Assembly: GCA_003427395.1 (NCBI GenBank)
Contig: BFEA01000023.1
Location: 2,018,994-2,058,848, forward strand
Source of the DNA: Chara braunii
Taxonomy: Eukaryota; Streptophyta; Charophyceae; Charales; Characeae
Reading direction: 5' to 3'
Length of the DNA stretch: 39,855 bases
A model generated the notes under the pieces. The model ran no database searches. It had not been told where the DNA came from and saw only the letters and a list, made by a program, of their open reading frames with translations. Shown piece after piece: positions 1-10,890 of the stretch (positions within the stretch are counted from its first letter, which is position 1; every line of letters begins with the position of its first letter). The position numbers and the translations under genes are program-made.

Positions 1-69
<69 letters not shown>
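1..69. repeat. (GA)n microsatellite at window start
   Basis: Uninterrupted GA dinucleotide run that forms the left edge of the window. A similar run forms the right edge, which suggests that the assembled sequence breaks at GA tracts. Confidence 0.97.
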
Positions 70-71
<2 letters not shown>

Positions 72-381
72 GGCCACATCGCCGCACTGCTCGCTGGCCT
101 CGCAGACCAACAACGACCCCAACCACATCGCACTCGAACAAGTTCACGCTGCCAGAAATGAAACGGCAAGGACGACGAACGGAAACAACAGAGCAAGGAG
201 GCAGGGTCGGGTTAGGGGGATCATGGCGATGGCACACATGACTGTCAAAACCCCGATTATAGGTGAAAGCGTCAACGACATCGAAACCCTGCACGACTAC
301 ACAGAGGAGACGCGTTTCCACATCGTCGTCTCATATGTATATATCGGTAGTACCGGGACAACGGTAACAATAACAAAATAA
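70..381 (+). other. Unassigned open frame fragment, no family recognised
   Basis: A reading frame stays open from the GA tract to a TAA at 379-381, about 103 codons. The GA tract itself would read as alternating Arg/Glu, so the frame could continue off the window. The first Met codons come late (about 223 and 229). The predicted peptide has no domain I recognise, and its composition (Thr, Ala, Asn, Arg) is unremarkable. It could be the 3' end of a coding exon or of a retroelement gag-like frame, or it could be open by chance. I lean towards chance. Confidence 0.18.
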
Positions 382-553
382 ATAATACAAAAAAAAAGGC
401 GCTCGGCGACGGATTTTTTGGATCTGTTTTCGTTTTTGTTTTTCACATTTTCATTGCGGGCCTTCAATTCCCGCCACAGCGCGACAGTCTAGTACAGATT
501 GTCGGCGGCCCAATAACTGGACCACCCGACCGTTTCGCTGCCGCTTGATGAAA

Positions 554-691
554 CCCCGCCATCGGCCGCCCTCTACACCGTGGGGCCTTGGTGCAGTACC
601 CAGGGACTTCGCAAGATCGGTGAGTTGGGGCGGACGACCTCCGAAAAACGCTCCCCTAACTCACCGGTACTGGGGGTTTTCGATGGCGGGG
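554..691. repeat. Long imperfect foldback (nested hairpin)
   Basis: Three nested complementary pairs share one axis. CCCCGCCATCG (554-564) pairs with CGATGGCGGGG (681-691). CAGTAC (594-599) pairs with GTACTG (667-672). CGGTGAGTT plus GGGG (618-630) pairs with CCCC plus AACTCACCG (653-666). The order is consistent with one long stem with internal loops. It could be a foldback element or a structured RNA. No coding frame uses it. Confidence 0.5.
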
Positions 692-3411
692 GGACCTGTG
701 GTTTAACTAATGCAGTGTCTTGCACCATTATACCTCTTACTTATTAGCTTTTAGCTGATAGGCTTGCAAGTGTTACATTACCTGCCCATAAAATATTCAA
801 TCGTTATACTGCCTAAGGAACACAAGTAAAGAACCGGCTCAGAAACCTGGAGTCGATAAAGAAGGTCCTTGGATAAGACTTTTGACTTTGCAAAAAGGAA
901 GAGGAGTATTGGAGGGGAAAAATGAGAAAAGGTAGAGAAGGAGATGATATGTGATTGTGCGGTGATCAGGGCAACTAACCCAAGCATTCGACCTCTCTTG
1001 GTAAAGTGGCTTAGTACTGTTTTTTGTAAAGAATACTGTACCGCTCCTTACCTTGCCTTTAGTCACTTTTTTGTGCTCACTCGACAATACTCTAAAGATA
1101 AATTATTTACTTCTAAAAGAAGGAATAAGAAAACTCCCGTGGGGTCATCCTATTGCTTGCTTGGTTCTAAACTAACAGACCTCATATGATACTGTAACAA
1201 AAGGGGTTACTGATACTTGTCTGTGTCTACTAACTCAATCATAGCTCGTCTAACTCTGAGAGAATAGTAGGGTAGCTCCCGTGGGGCCATCCTATTACGC
1301 TCTTAAGGACAGACTGGGCTCTGATAAAGGAGTAATTGGGAAATTTTGTGAAGGTCACCTATTGCTAACTTGAATTTTATACTGAATTTTTGATACGAGG
1401 TGGTCTGAATTGTTGATGAATGTTAGAACATGTATTGAAAATGCCTCAACAATGCCTTCTCAACTACTTGTTTTAACTGATAAAGTGATACTCTCATGCG
1501 AGTTATCTGGTCGCTTGCATAAAATTGTTTGAAATGATTGATTGTATAAAGACTGCATGGATTTTGAAGGGTGGTTGAGTGCTCTCGTGGGGCTACTCAA
1601 TTACTCATTTGACTAACCGTTTTGTCTCGAATTGATCAACTAGTGGAAGATTCTCGTGTAAATCAACCCACTATTTGTGTATGTCTACCATCTTGCGTAC
1701 ATGATTCACCCTTCATTTTGAAAGTCGTACCGATGGATCATTACCTATGTATTATGCTTGCACCTTTCTTTCTATGCCACAACAATTTATGCAGAGTTAT
1801 CTCTTACCCATCATACATGAGAGTTGTCCGGAAGACAACCATAGTGGGTTCAAGTGTTGCTTGTCCTGAGATAGTCTGAATGAAGCGCTTGTTCTGATGA
1901 AGTCCGAATCTCTGATCTGGGTCACTATGATCAAAAATATAAGAAGGGTTGAATCTCCGCTATATCATACTATTGGAGTACCTCTCTTAAAAGACTAGAA
2001 AAAGTCCCGATGAGGTAGAAAAAGAAGACGATGCGTACCTTTAGTTCCCTTTTGGAGCTGGATGATGTAAGTAAGTGTCGAATATACCCGTTGAACCCTA
2101 AAAAACATATAGTTGTTAGGCTACGTACTTGAAAACCACGCGTGTTCGTGAGGTCATACATCATAGTACTTTCTTACTACAGGATTGTAAATTAAACTAG
2201 CCTTATTAATTATTGCTACAAAATTTAAATAGATTATCAAATTTTTAAGATCAATATGATATAGATGATAATGATAGACTTGGTCTCTCGATAATAGTCT
2301 GACTCTGAAGGTTGCATTATGCAACATATGGGCTTATGACTACCTATTCAAGAATAATAACCATCTAGCTGCCAACATTATACTGTAGCAAAGTCATATA
2401 CTTAATATGTACGTTTAAATGGTGGTGAATTAACGTATATCAGGTTCATTCTGATACAAAGAATCTCGATTTTCTGTGTAGCTTTCAAAAGAGTCAGCTT
2501 GGGGTATGTATGGTAATGAGACTTTAAAAACCCGATTATAAACTTAATGTGAGATTATATGAGTAGGTAAATGAAATAAAAGTGGGCGATACTATGTTTA
2601 GTTATCTCATAAGTTAAAGACCGACTAGCTAGTAGGAATAAGTTTATAACATTAAGGCAGTGTGATATGGGGTTTGATTAGTAGGGTTATTTAATCATGA
2701 AATATAAATTAATTATTTCATTACGCACTTAGTGACTATCTGATCTTTAGGGACAAATAGTATAGCGAGCGTAATATTAGGTTATCTATTTGAAACATAC
2801 GTATCCGTTTGAGGTTGTATATAATAGAGTATGATAATAAATTAGGTTTAGGAGTCATTGCATAGAGAGTCCAAATAAATTTATTGGATTCTTGAAAGAG
2901 ATATGAATAAATTTAAATTTTGTTGATTGGTTAAGAATTGAAAATTGTATCATGAAAATGATAAATATGAGACTATCTACTTAAATCACTTTCTCCTTTA
3001 ATACTAGATAATCAGAGTATGAGAGTATCCGCTTAAGGGTTATCCAACTCCTCGGATTACAGTATTATATAAAGAATGATAAAGTTATTTATTTCCGCTA
3101 TAGAGAACGTGCATGGTCGGGTATGAACGAATGTATGTAAGAATGAGTGATATATGTTTCAAGTGATGTGTTATTGTATGTCTTGTTGGCTAAAGTTGAA
3201 ACTGGTAATGAATGTATGTAGTTATTGATTGTCTGATGACTGTTTTGTGCCTATTTGACTATGTTTATGAATTCCTTTCTTCAGTAAGGATATAAAATTG
3301 TATGAAATCCACGTTTGGCATGAGACTGAAGGTGAATGGAGTGACCAACCTTTGAAGAGAAGAAATTTTCTCAAGGGAGGTCAGCATGCAAAATTTATCC
3401 TCTGAAAGATT
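692..3411. other. AT-rich DNA, no gene seen
   Basis: The longest open frames here are under 90 codons, lie on both strands and show no family resemblance. Apart from the short repeated block listed separately, I see only AT-rich unique-looking sequence, probably a decayed repeat. Confidence 0.6.
1134..1605 (+). repeat. Short repeated block, three copies
   Basis: A block reading close to CTCCCGTGGGGYCATCCTATT occurs at about 1134-1155 and 1277-1297, and a weaker version occurs at 1581-1602. The first two differ at a single position. The spacing is about 142 and 304 bases, so this is not a regular tandem array. Function unknown. Confidence 0.5.
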
Positions 3412-5446
3412 GCAACGTCGATTGATACTTTTTCCAAGCGGCTTAAAGAGAGTATAGTAAAGTCTCGTAGGTGGTAGTGAGACTCACGCCGGAACAATTT
3501 TTCTGGTCCATAGTGGGGTGTTGTCCCCTTTTCTGATGAGGAAAATGTGACTACATCATCATCGAAGGGGAGGAAAATGTTAGGGACTTTGTTAGGACGC
3601 TGTCTATAGTGAAGGCGGCTGTTGTTCGCCATGAGGTTAGGAGTGGTTACCTAACTTTGTGTCGAGCAGAGCCACCTCATCTCCATGGTCAAGGCCTAAC
3701 CAACCTAGAGCATGTGGGGCCCGTTCGACTCTGTTGGCAGTATACTGATGGGGTCTCGGCATTGAAATCGGAGGGAGACGTTGTGAGGCTCAGTCTTGGA
3801 ACGGGGCTCAAGATCTGAGATGTTATCTCTTTGGCAGGATTACACCACCCCTCGACTCAGTATACCTCTGCAAAGTCAGCAAGAGCAATAAATGTTATGT
3901 CATCATTGTTGTTGTTTTTGTATCTCATTGTATTTGTTTTAGTGGTGTTTTCATTGTAAACATCGTTCTCATTGATAATGGAAGTAACCGGTTGGTGTCT
4001 GATTGAAGTGATTTGATTGAATATTTTTTAATTGTCATTTACTTCCCTTTCAGTTTGAACATTTATTTATAATGTTACTTGTTCATTATTTACGTCAGGA
4101 GAATGTCGTTTACATTTGTATTGTCAAAGTCCTGTGAAAACAGGGGGAAAACCATGCGTACAACAAAAGTTGTGTTTGGATTGTTTCCTCACTATTGGCT
4201 CTGATTTGATTGACATTATATGATATTTTGATTTTTGGTGATCATCTCAGAGAAGGTTTTATCCTCCTTGAGTATGTTCTGATTAATACTCGGACAAGAG
4301 TATTATAGACGTATTCGTACGATACGTTATTGAGTCGGTTCTTATTTGGATGATTTAAGATGTAACCCCTAAATGGAGGGCTGACGGTGACCTCAAAAAT
4401 TGAGTCTTATTTTGAGTTATGAAAATTATTGGAGGGACACCAAAAAATGGGCCCTGCAATGAAAAGACACATGAGATGTGTCCTCTTTTTTAGCTTCTTT
4501 TTGTGTATATTTTGCAGAGGGCACCGTTCACCATCCCAATGAGGTTAGTCTGAGATAAGATTAAAGGTTCCCGAAATGAAATCGTTTAGAATTGTTGATG
4601 TTATGAAAAAAATATCTTTTGCATCAATAATATTGTGAAAACCAAAATGTTTATATTTATTTTGAGTTTTCAACTCATTTACTTATTTTTGGAGATCCCC
4701 GAGACGTGTGTTTGATTGAGCTGAGATCGAGACAGGAAGACACGACCACTGAGTGACAACCTGACGATGTCCCTCGTTCATCGACTACTTGACAATCTGA
4801 CGATGATGAGAAATTTGTTTTTATTGGTTGGTTCATATATTGATTTTTTGTATATATTGAAATACACATCGTTCATCCAATAAGTGGCAACCTGACGAGG
4901 GGGGAAATTTTGTCAATAAATTATGAATTTTTTTTTGTATATATTGCAATAAACATCGTTTATCCACTTCAGGAGGTCAGTCTGAGGGGCTAAATTACCA
5001 AGCCTACGGTGGAAAATTAGTATCGTTGTGACGTAACTCCCAGCGTTGACTGCTGACCAAGTATAACCAGACAGCGGACCTTCTCGTTTTGGCCTAGAGT
5101 TGAAACCCGAAGGGCGGTCACCCTATTGGGGATCAACTCAAGTAGTTATCAGAGGGGTCGAGAGTCAGGTCTAGAAGCTGAGTAAAACCCAGGATAGGAG
5201 GATTTACCTGTTACTGCGTAGCCAATACGGGAACCACTGTTAATATAACAACATAGTGAGCCGCAGATCAGACATGATCAATCGGACTGTGGTAGGTTAA
5301 GACCAAAACCGTCGATCCTCTCGCATTAGACTTCGGGTGGGACGGTAATATGGTTTAGGTTAAGACCCGCATCCAAAGGGGCAGATTTCATGACTTCTCG
5401 GACAACCAACGAGGATCTGGGAAAAAAGTTTAAGGATGTGGAAAAG
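3412..5446 (+). repeat. 2-kb diverged direct repeat, left copy
   Basis: This block is collinear with 7139-9052. Well-conserved stretches include the GTAGGTGGTAGTGAGACTCA block (about 3468 and 7197), the GACGTAACTCCCAGCG block (about 5029 and 8639) and the CCAATACGGGAACCACTGTT block (about 5222 and 8831). The two are clearly homologous but heavily diverged, with many small indels. Similarity fades at about 3412 on the left and 5446 on the right. No frame in it is long enough to be a gene. It could be an old long terminal repeat or a duplicated non-coding repeat. I found no convincing primer-binding site and no TG...CA ends. Confidence 0.75.
4745..4985 (+). repeat. Internal tandem units within the left 2-kb repeat
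   Basis: The motif GTGRCAACCTGACGA recurs at about 4753 and 4886, with a variant at 4787. The block TTTTGTATATATTGMAATA plus CATCGTTYATCCA recurs at about 4847 and 4936. The right 2-kb copy has this block only once (about 8492-8575), so the unit expanded in the left copy or contracted in the right one. Confidence 0.6.
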
Positions 5447-5883
5447 ATAATTGTTGTCTCTCTTGATAACTTTCACCGTTACAGTACAGATCCAGTATCC
5501 CCACCATTGGTTCATTAAGTTTGGTTTGTGAGTTTCATTATGTGGGAGATCCGGGTTAGAATCTCTGCGATGGTAAAATGCATCAAGAGAGGCAATGTGA
5601 ATCTTGACCGCATCTCAATCCAAGGACTCGGATTTGGTTATCCACTTATCAAAGATGCGCCTTATTTTGGGAAAGGGATCTACCTTTTCTTTCAAAAAGA
5701 AAAGAGAGGTACGTGTATTGTTTTGTATTGTATCATCTGTCCAGTAGTGTTATTGATCATGTCATATTTTATCAATTGATTTGATCATGGGGAACGATGT
5801 AAGGGGAAATTGTATGAACTATCGTGATAAAAGTCCCAAGCGACGGGGACGTCGCTTAATAGGGTATGGGAATATTGTCGGAC

Positions 5884-5907
5884 CAAATACCCTTACAAGG
5901 GTATTTG
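5884..5907. repeat. Perfect 11-bp inverted repeat with a 2-base loop
   Basis: CAAATACCCTT and AAGGGTATTTG are separated only by AC. It is a compact palindrome in otherwise plain sequence. No T-run follows, so a Pol III terminator role is not supported. Confidence 0.7.
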
Positions 5908-6668
5908 ACCATGCTTTTGCAGTCGACACAACAATGCCAGCGGCTACCAAAACGGAGCCGGTCTAAAATAAAAATGTGTGCGCGTTCTAGCGCGACGCTT
6001 TAAAACAATTTCCTCGACCATTGGGGCCGAGGCTAATCGGTGAGAAAAATTCGTTACGTATGTGCAGTCATTGTTGTAACGAGCGCTCTGATGGTCAGAA
6101 TCGATAGTAATATTTTTCGACCAAAGATGTCGAGAGATCGGTTGGGGTAGTGCTGTGTCAGATAGATCTACGACACACACTGAGACTTATTCATCGGTAC
6201 GTTCGTTAGGGTAAATTAATATACGCCCCGGCCATACGGCCGAGGCGATTATTAATGTGTGATCGACGAGATTGCAATAGCACTCGGAATGCTAACTGTT
6301 GTTTTTTTCTGCTCGGCGGCTTGGTCCGTACACGTCTACTAAGGCTTGAGTGGTACCGGACGACCTGCTACTTGAGTGTTTTTCCCCGCTGCTCTGAGAG
6401 TCGCAGGCCTACCCCCGTTACTTAAGTGTTTTTCCGCGGCAACCCTCAATGTCACGGCCAACGGTAGGTACCGACCCTTCAGGCCTTCCGATAAACTAAG
6501 TACACTTGCGGGTCACACACACACTCAAGCCGACAAACACTCAGACAGACACGCATACCAGCAAGAGTGTAAACACACACACATACTTAGAAATGGGTTC
6601 AGGGCACTAGGTGGACTGAACCCCACTTCTCTACATATACTGGAGTTGTTCCTCTTCTAATCGAAGTA

Positions 6669-6754
6669 GGAGCTAGCTGAGTGGGTTTCGGTGCGCATTG
6701 GGAATTAGGTGACTTGGGGATCGAATCCATCCGACCCCGAGCTAGCTCCTTTTT
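6669..6754 (+). ncRNA. tRNA-like Pol III transcription unit (tRNA pseudogene or SINE head)
   Basis: The ends form a perfect acceptor-like stem, GGAGCTAGCT at 6669-6678 with AGCTAGCTCC at 6740-6749. TAGCTGAGTGG at 6674-6684 fits the Pol III A-box consensus, and GATCGAATC at 6719-6727 fits the B-box. The A-to-B distance is tRNA-like. A run of five T at 6750-6754 directly after the stem is a Pol III terminator. The T-arm does not fold normally: GGGG and CCCC close a 15-base loop instead of the usual 7. A working tRNA is therefore unlikely. I read it as a tRNA-derived element that may still be transcribed. Confidence 0.5.
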
Positions 6755-6780
6755 ACAATGAGCTCTTCTACGGTTTTACC

Positions 6781-6861
6781 CGGTATCGGTCGACAGGGGC
6801 TTGAACCCGTGACCTCGGGTTCAAGATCTGTTACAGTTAGAGTCGTCGCGACACTTGGCAC
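6781..6861 (-). ncRNA. tRNA-like sequence, minus strand
   Basis: Read on the minus strand this has a B-box-like GGGTTCAAGCCC (complement at 6797-6808), preceded by an anticodon-arm-like segment and a degenerate A-box region near 6850-6865. A second copy of GGGTTCAAG faces it at 6818-6826, making a 9-bp inverted repeat. It lies about 30 bases beyond the plus-strand tRNA-like unit and points towards it. It is probably a tRNA-derived SINE head and too degenerate to call a tRNA. Confidence 0.33.
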
Positions 6862-7138
6862 GCGCGGGTAGTTAGTAGTTAGATTCGATTCTTTTATTTT
6901 TTATTTTTTTAGTTATAGTTAGATTCTTCTTTTATTTATTATTATTATTATTATCATTTTTGGGGGCTTCTATCTCGTACTTCACGCGGTAGATTTTTAT
7001 AGATGAATCCGCTACCAAATTGCGGGCAAGTTCGTTCTTATCTAGGTCGAATGATAACATCGAGATCGGCCCACTTGATATCGGCTCACATGTTCGAGAG
7101 AGGAGCGAGGGAAAGTAGAGTGCGGGACCGCCACGCGC

Positions 7139-9052
7139 GACAACGATGTTGATTGATATTTGTGCCTAATGGCTTAAGGAAGCCATAGTTAAGTCCTGTA
7201 GGTGGTAGTGAGACTCATACCAAAACAATGTTTCTGGACCTTGGTGGGTATTGTCACTTTCCCTTACGAGGCGAGGTGCATACTCTATCATTGAAAGGAA
7301 AAAAAATGTTCAAGGCCTTCTCGTGACTCTAATGGTGATTAAGGCAGCTACTACTTAGCATGTTCAGGTTTGGATTGAAAACCTAACTTTGTTTCATGAT
7401 AGGTAGATCCACCATACTTTGGAGAAAAATTGTCTTGCCTGTCGGACCTTAGACCGGTGTGACTGGGGTTGTTTTACTTCGCTTGATGAGGTCGGTAAGG
7501 TAGGAACACTAATATCGAAGGGAGATGTGGTGAGGCTTAGTTCGAAAGCGGAGTTCGGGATATCCCTCGACACAGTATACTTCTGTTAAGCCTGGCGGAG
7601 TACATACTATGTCCTCATCATTGTTGTTTTTGTAACTCTATTGTAGTCACATAATTAAAAAAAAATGTTATTTGCATTTTCGATTGTTATTGAAAGGTAC
7701 TACGAGGTGACGTTTGTTCGAAATTGATTTGACTGGTGTTGTAATATTAAAATGATATCATTATTATTTCTTACTTTAAACATAAACCTTTGCTAAATGT
7801 GTTATTTATTGTAATAAATTATATGAACTTATCTCCTTTCTTTGTATGACATGAGAATGACATTTTCATTTGTATTGTAATGTTCCGTGGAAATAGGGGT
7901 GAAACCCTGCGTACAGTAAAAAATTATTTATGATTTGTTTCCTTACTGATGGATTCGATTTGATTGACATGATATGATTTACATATTTCATGACTATCTC
8001 AGAGAAGATGTACTCCTTCTTGAGTACGTCATGATTAATACTCCGATGCGAGTATTATACAAATATTTGTACGGTACATAATTGAATTAGTCATTATTTT
8101 AATTATCTAAGATCTAACCCCAAAATGGAAGGTTAACTGTGACCTTAAAAATCGAGTCTTATTTTGAATCATGAAATTATTGATATTGGACAGACACTAA
8201 AAATGTGTCCTGCTTGATAAAACACATGAGATATGTCATATTTGAAATACATTTAAGTTGTGTTTATTTTGGAGAAGACACTGATCACCATCCTAATGGG
8301 GTTACTCTAAGATAAAGTACAAGATCCAAGAATGGGATCGTTCAGAATTATTGATGTTATGAAAATATATCTTTTGTATTGATAATGGTGTAAAAGCTAA
8401 AAATTTTATATTTATTTTGGGTTTTCATCTCGTTTTACGTATTTTGATAGATCCCCTAGACATATATTTAACTAAGTCGTGATCGACCCCTAAGTGGCAA
8501 CCTGACGATGATGAAAATGGTCAATACTTTTATATATATATATATTTTTTTTTGAAATGAGTATCGTTCATCCACCCCGGGAGGTCTGTCTGAGATACTA
8601 AAATCACCAAGCGTATGATAAAAAATTAACATCATTGGGACGTAACTCCCAGCGTGGGTTGCTGACCAAGTATAACTAGGCGGCAAAGCTTCTGGTTTTA
8701 GCCTAGAGTTAAAACCCAAAGGGCGACCGCCCTATTGAGGGAATAAACTCGGGTGGTTACTAGAGAGGTCGGGAGTCAAGTTTAGAAGTTGCATAAAACT
8801 CGGGATAGGAAAATTTACCCGTCATTGCGTAACCAATACGGGAACCACTGTTAATATAACAACACAGTGAGCTGCAAATCTGGCTTGATCAACCGGGTTG
8901 TGTTGGGTTTAGACCAAGAATGTTGATCCCCTCGCATTAGACTTTGGGTGCGACGGTAATTAGTTTTGATTAAGAACCGCGTCCAAAGGGGTAAGTTCAT
9001 TGACTCCACTGACAACCAACGAGGATCTGGGAAGAAAGTATAAAGTTGTGAT
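7139..9052 (+). repeat. 2-kb diverged direct repeat, right copy
   Basis: Collinear with 3412-5446 along its whole length, offset by about 3.7 kb at the left end and 3.6 kb at the right. It is slightly shorter, mainly because it has a single copy of the internal unit that is expanded on the left. It contains a short TA tract at 8531-8544. No gene is seen in it. Confidence 0.75.
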
Positions 9053-9651
9053 AAAAATGACCACTGTTTCTGTTACATGCCCAGTTGGGCGATGTACATG
9101 TAAAACCGAGGATCCGCAATGTGATAAAAAAGACTGAATGGACAATGCAATGCAAGTGGAATCTCAACAAGCAATGTGCATTCCGATACATACAAAATGG
9201 TACTTGATAATGCAGGAAAAACTTAGATTAGGGTTGTTTGGTTGCCTTCGGAACACCTGTAGAGCAATGACGAGATTTTAATTAGAATATTAGGGAGGGA
9301 GAGAGATAAATTTCGGGATTGGTTTTCCGTTGGGACTTTTCAATGTGGTTTTCTTTTATTTTCTTAAATGAAATTGCTCGATTGGTTTTGTGGTTGATTG
9401 GTGTCAACTTTCACAGTAGATTAGGGTATTGGTGCCTGCTCTTTCTGAGGATTTGCATGAGGTGTTCATAATTTTTCAATAGTTGGATATGTTTGTTACC
9501 AAAGGATGTTGCTATCCATGTTATATTACATTGTAGAATTGGTCGAAGAGATTAAGAGAAGAAGGATTTTTGCCCTTGACATAGTCGTGGCATGAGCTTT
9601 ACCTAGTCAGAGAGCCTTGCTCAGCTTCGGGCTGCGACGATTTTTGTAAGG

Positions 9652-9674
9652 GATGCCGGACCCGTTTCCCAGCT
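9652..9674 (+). repeat. Degenerate SL1-type stem-loop copy
   Basis: It reads GCCGGA, loop CCCGTTT, then CCCAGC, preceded by GGGAT. The loop and spacing match SL1 of the dispersed two-hairpin element, but two stem pairs are mismatched. SL2 is absent. It follows a T-rich stretch, as several other copies do. Confidence 0.4.
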
Positions 9675-9959
9675 TTGGTGTTAATAAAGATTGATCTTTT
9701 TTTATAAAATATATATATATATATATTGGAAAAAAAATTAGGGAGAAAAAAAGAAAATTTTGGCAGCACTTCGTTATTCCCAAGGGGGCAAAATGTGCGC
9801 CGATAGCTGAAATAACGAAGTTTGAACAAGATATAGAGCTATCGCAAAAAAAAATAACGTTAAAATTTAATAATAATTAAAATTAAATTAAAAATAAATA
9901 AAAAAATGATAAATTAAGTAGGAAATAAGATAATTCAAACTTCTATAGAAAAAAAAAAT

Positions 9960-10260
9960 TAAATCAAAGAGAAGGACAAAAAAAAAAAAAAGTTGGGGGG
10001 GAGGGGGATGAAAAAGTGATGAAGAAAGATAAAAATAGGTGATAAAGAGAAAAAAAGTGAACTAAGAGATTGGGTAGAGGAGGGTGGTAGAGTGGGAGAG
10101 AAAGATATGGAGAGGAGTAAAAGAGATTAGTAGAAGATGGTGTGTGGGAAGGAGAGGAGATGAAAAAATGGTGGGAGATGAGTGAAAAGGGAGGTAGGAG
10201 GAGGAAGTAGTAGTAGAGTTGGAAAAAATGATGAGATGATCTAGGGGAGAGAGAGAGAGG
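9960..10260 (+). repeat. Purine-rich tract
   Basis: The plus strand is almost only A and G for about 300 bases, with scattered T. It is a simple-sequence-derived polypurine/polypyrimidine tract with no coding signal. Confidence 0.6.
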
Positions 10261-10420
10261 GGGGTTGGGAGAGTAGGTTAGTGAAAAAAATGTGATACCA
10301 AGGTCTTGGTTGGCCAAGAGCAACAAGGTCACCAAGATCCACATGATCTTGACCTTCAAGGTGCTGACTGCCTGCTGCTGCAATGATATAAAAATAATAA
10401 TAAATATAATATAGGGTTGG

Positions 10421-10503
10421 TTGAGATCTTGATCAGACACTGTTGCGCAGCCCTCTAGCCAGGGGATCTTCACTGCTGTCAAACTGCTGCTACAACAGTA
10501 AAA

Positions 10504-10534
<31 letters not shown>

Positions 10535-10613
10535 CCATCATCTGGGTGTGCTGAGATCTTGATCAGCCACCCAAATCTCACTATAATGTAGCCCTCTAGC
10601 CAGGGGGGTCTTC
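10421..10613 (+). repeat. Two-copy duplication split by a (TCA)n tract
   Basis: TGAGATCTTGATCAG followed by a variable stretch and GCAGCCCTCTAGCCAGGGG or its near match occurs at 10421-10465 and again at 10549-10606. The (TCA)n run at 10508-10540 lies between the two. The period is about 128 bases. Confidence 0.6.
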
Positions 10614-10821
10614 AAGTTCTTTAGCAAGTTGTCACATGGCACTGCAGATGGCCACGTGCGCAGGCAGCAGCAACCAAGACGCTGCAGGGGGGCAAATAAC
10701 AACCCACCCGCTGCTGTCGTGTTGGCCACTCCTCGCCCCTCGCTAATGGGGAGGAAGTAAATAGTTGGTATGCCACTCTTCAACACCAATGTGCCACACT
10801 ACTATACCATATATGGAGTCT

Positions 10822-10890
10822 GGCCAGTGTGTTACAGCACTGGTTATGCACGCGCATGGTGGGCAACTGCCTTGGTTCAAACCCTGGCAG
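10822..10890 (+). ncRNA. tRNA-like SINE head fragment
   Basis: GGCCAGTGTG at 10822-10831 also begins the tRNA-like fragment at 35330. About 45 bases downstream GGTTCAAACCC at 10874-10884 matches a B-box. The A-box region (about 10831-10845) is degenerate. This fits a decayed tRNA-derived SINE head rather than a tRNA. Confidence 0.33.

Larger units (their letters stand above)
5447..7138. other. Spacer between the 2-kb repeats, no protein gene seen
   Basis: No frame longer than about 95 codons and no recognisable retroelement protein lies here. If the flanking repeats were LTRs, this would be a non-coding (LARD-like) interior. A purine-rich stretch at about 7093-7118, just before the right copy, would suit a polypurine tract, but this is weak. 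The spacer also holds the two tRNA-like sequences and a short perfect hairpin. Confidence 0.5.
9053..10821. other. Non-coding stretch with low-complexity tracts
   Basis: It holds a (TA)n run at 9707-9726, A-rich DNA at 9840-9990, a purine-rich tract at about 9960-10260 and a (TCA)n run at 10508-10540. The longest minus-strand frame (about 9964-10581) is poly-Asp plus Ser/Pro/Leu low complexity produced by these tracts, so I do not call it a gene. Confidence 0.55.

Noticed and set aside
3412-9052. Firm call as an LTR retrotransposon
   Set aside because: No gag or pol in the interior, no clear TG...CA ends, target duplication or primer-binding site. Kept only as a hypothesis.
9771-9821. ACTTCGTTATT/AATAACGAAGT inverted repeat as a transposon end pair
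   Set aside because: Arms of only 11 bases, no target duplication and no related copy in the window.
9964-10581. 205-codon minus-strand open frame
   Set aside because: It is created by a purine tract and a (TCA)n run: poly-Asp followed by Ser/Pro/Leu/Phe low complexity, with no family resemblance.
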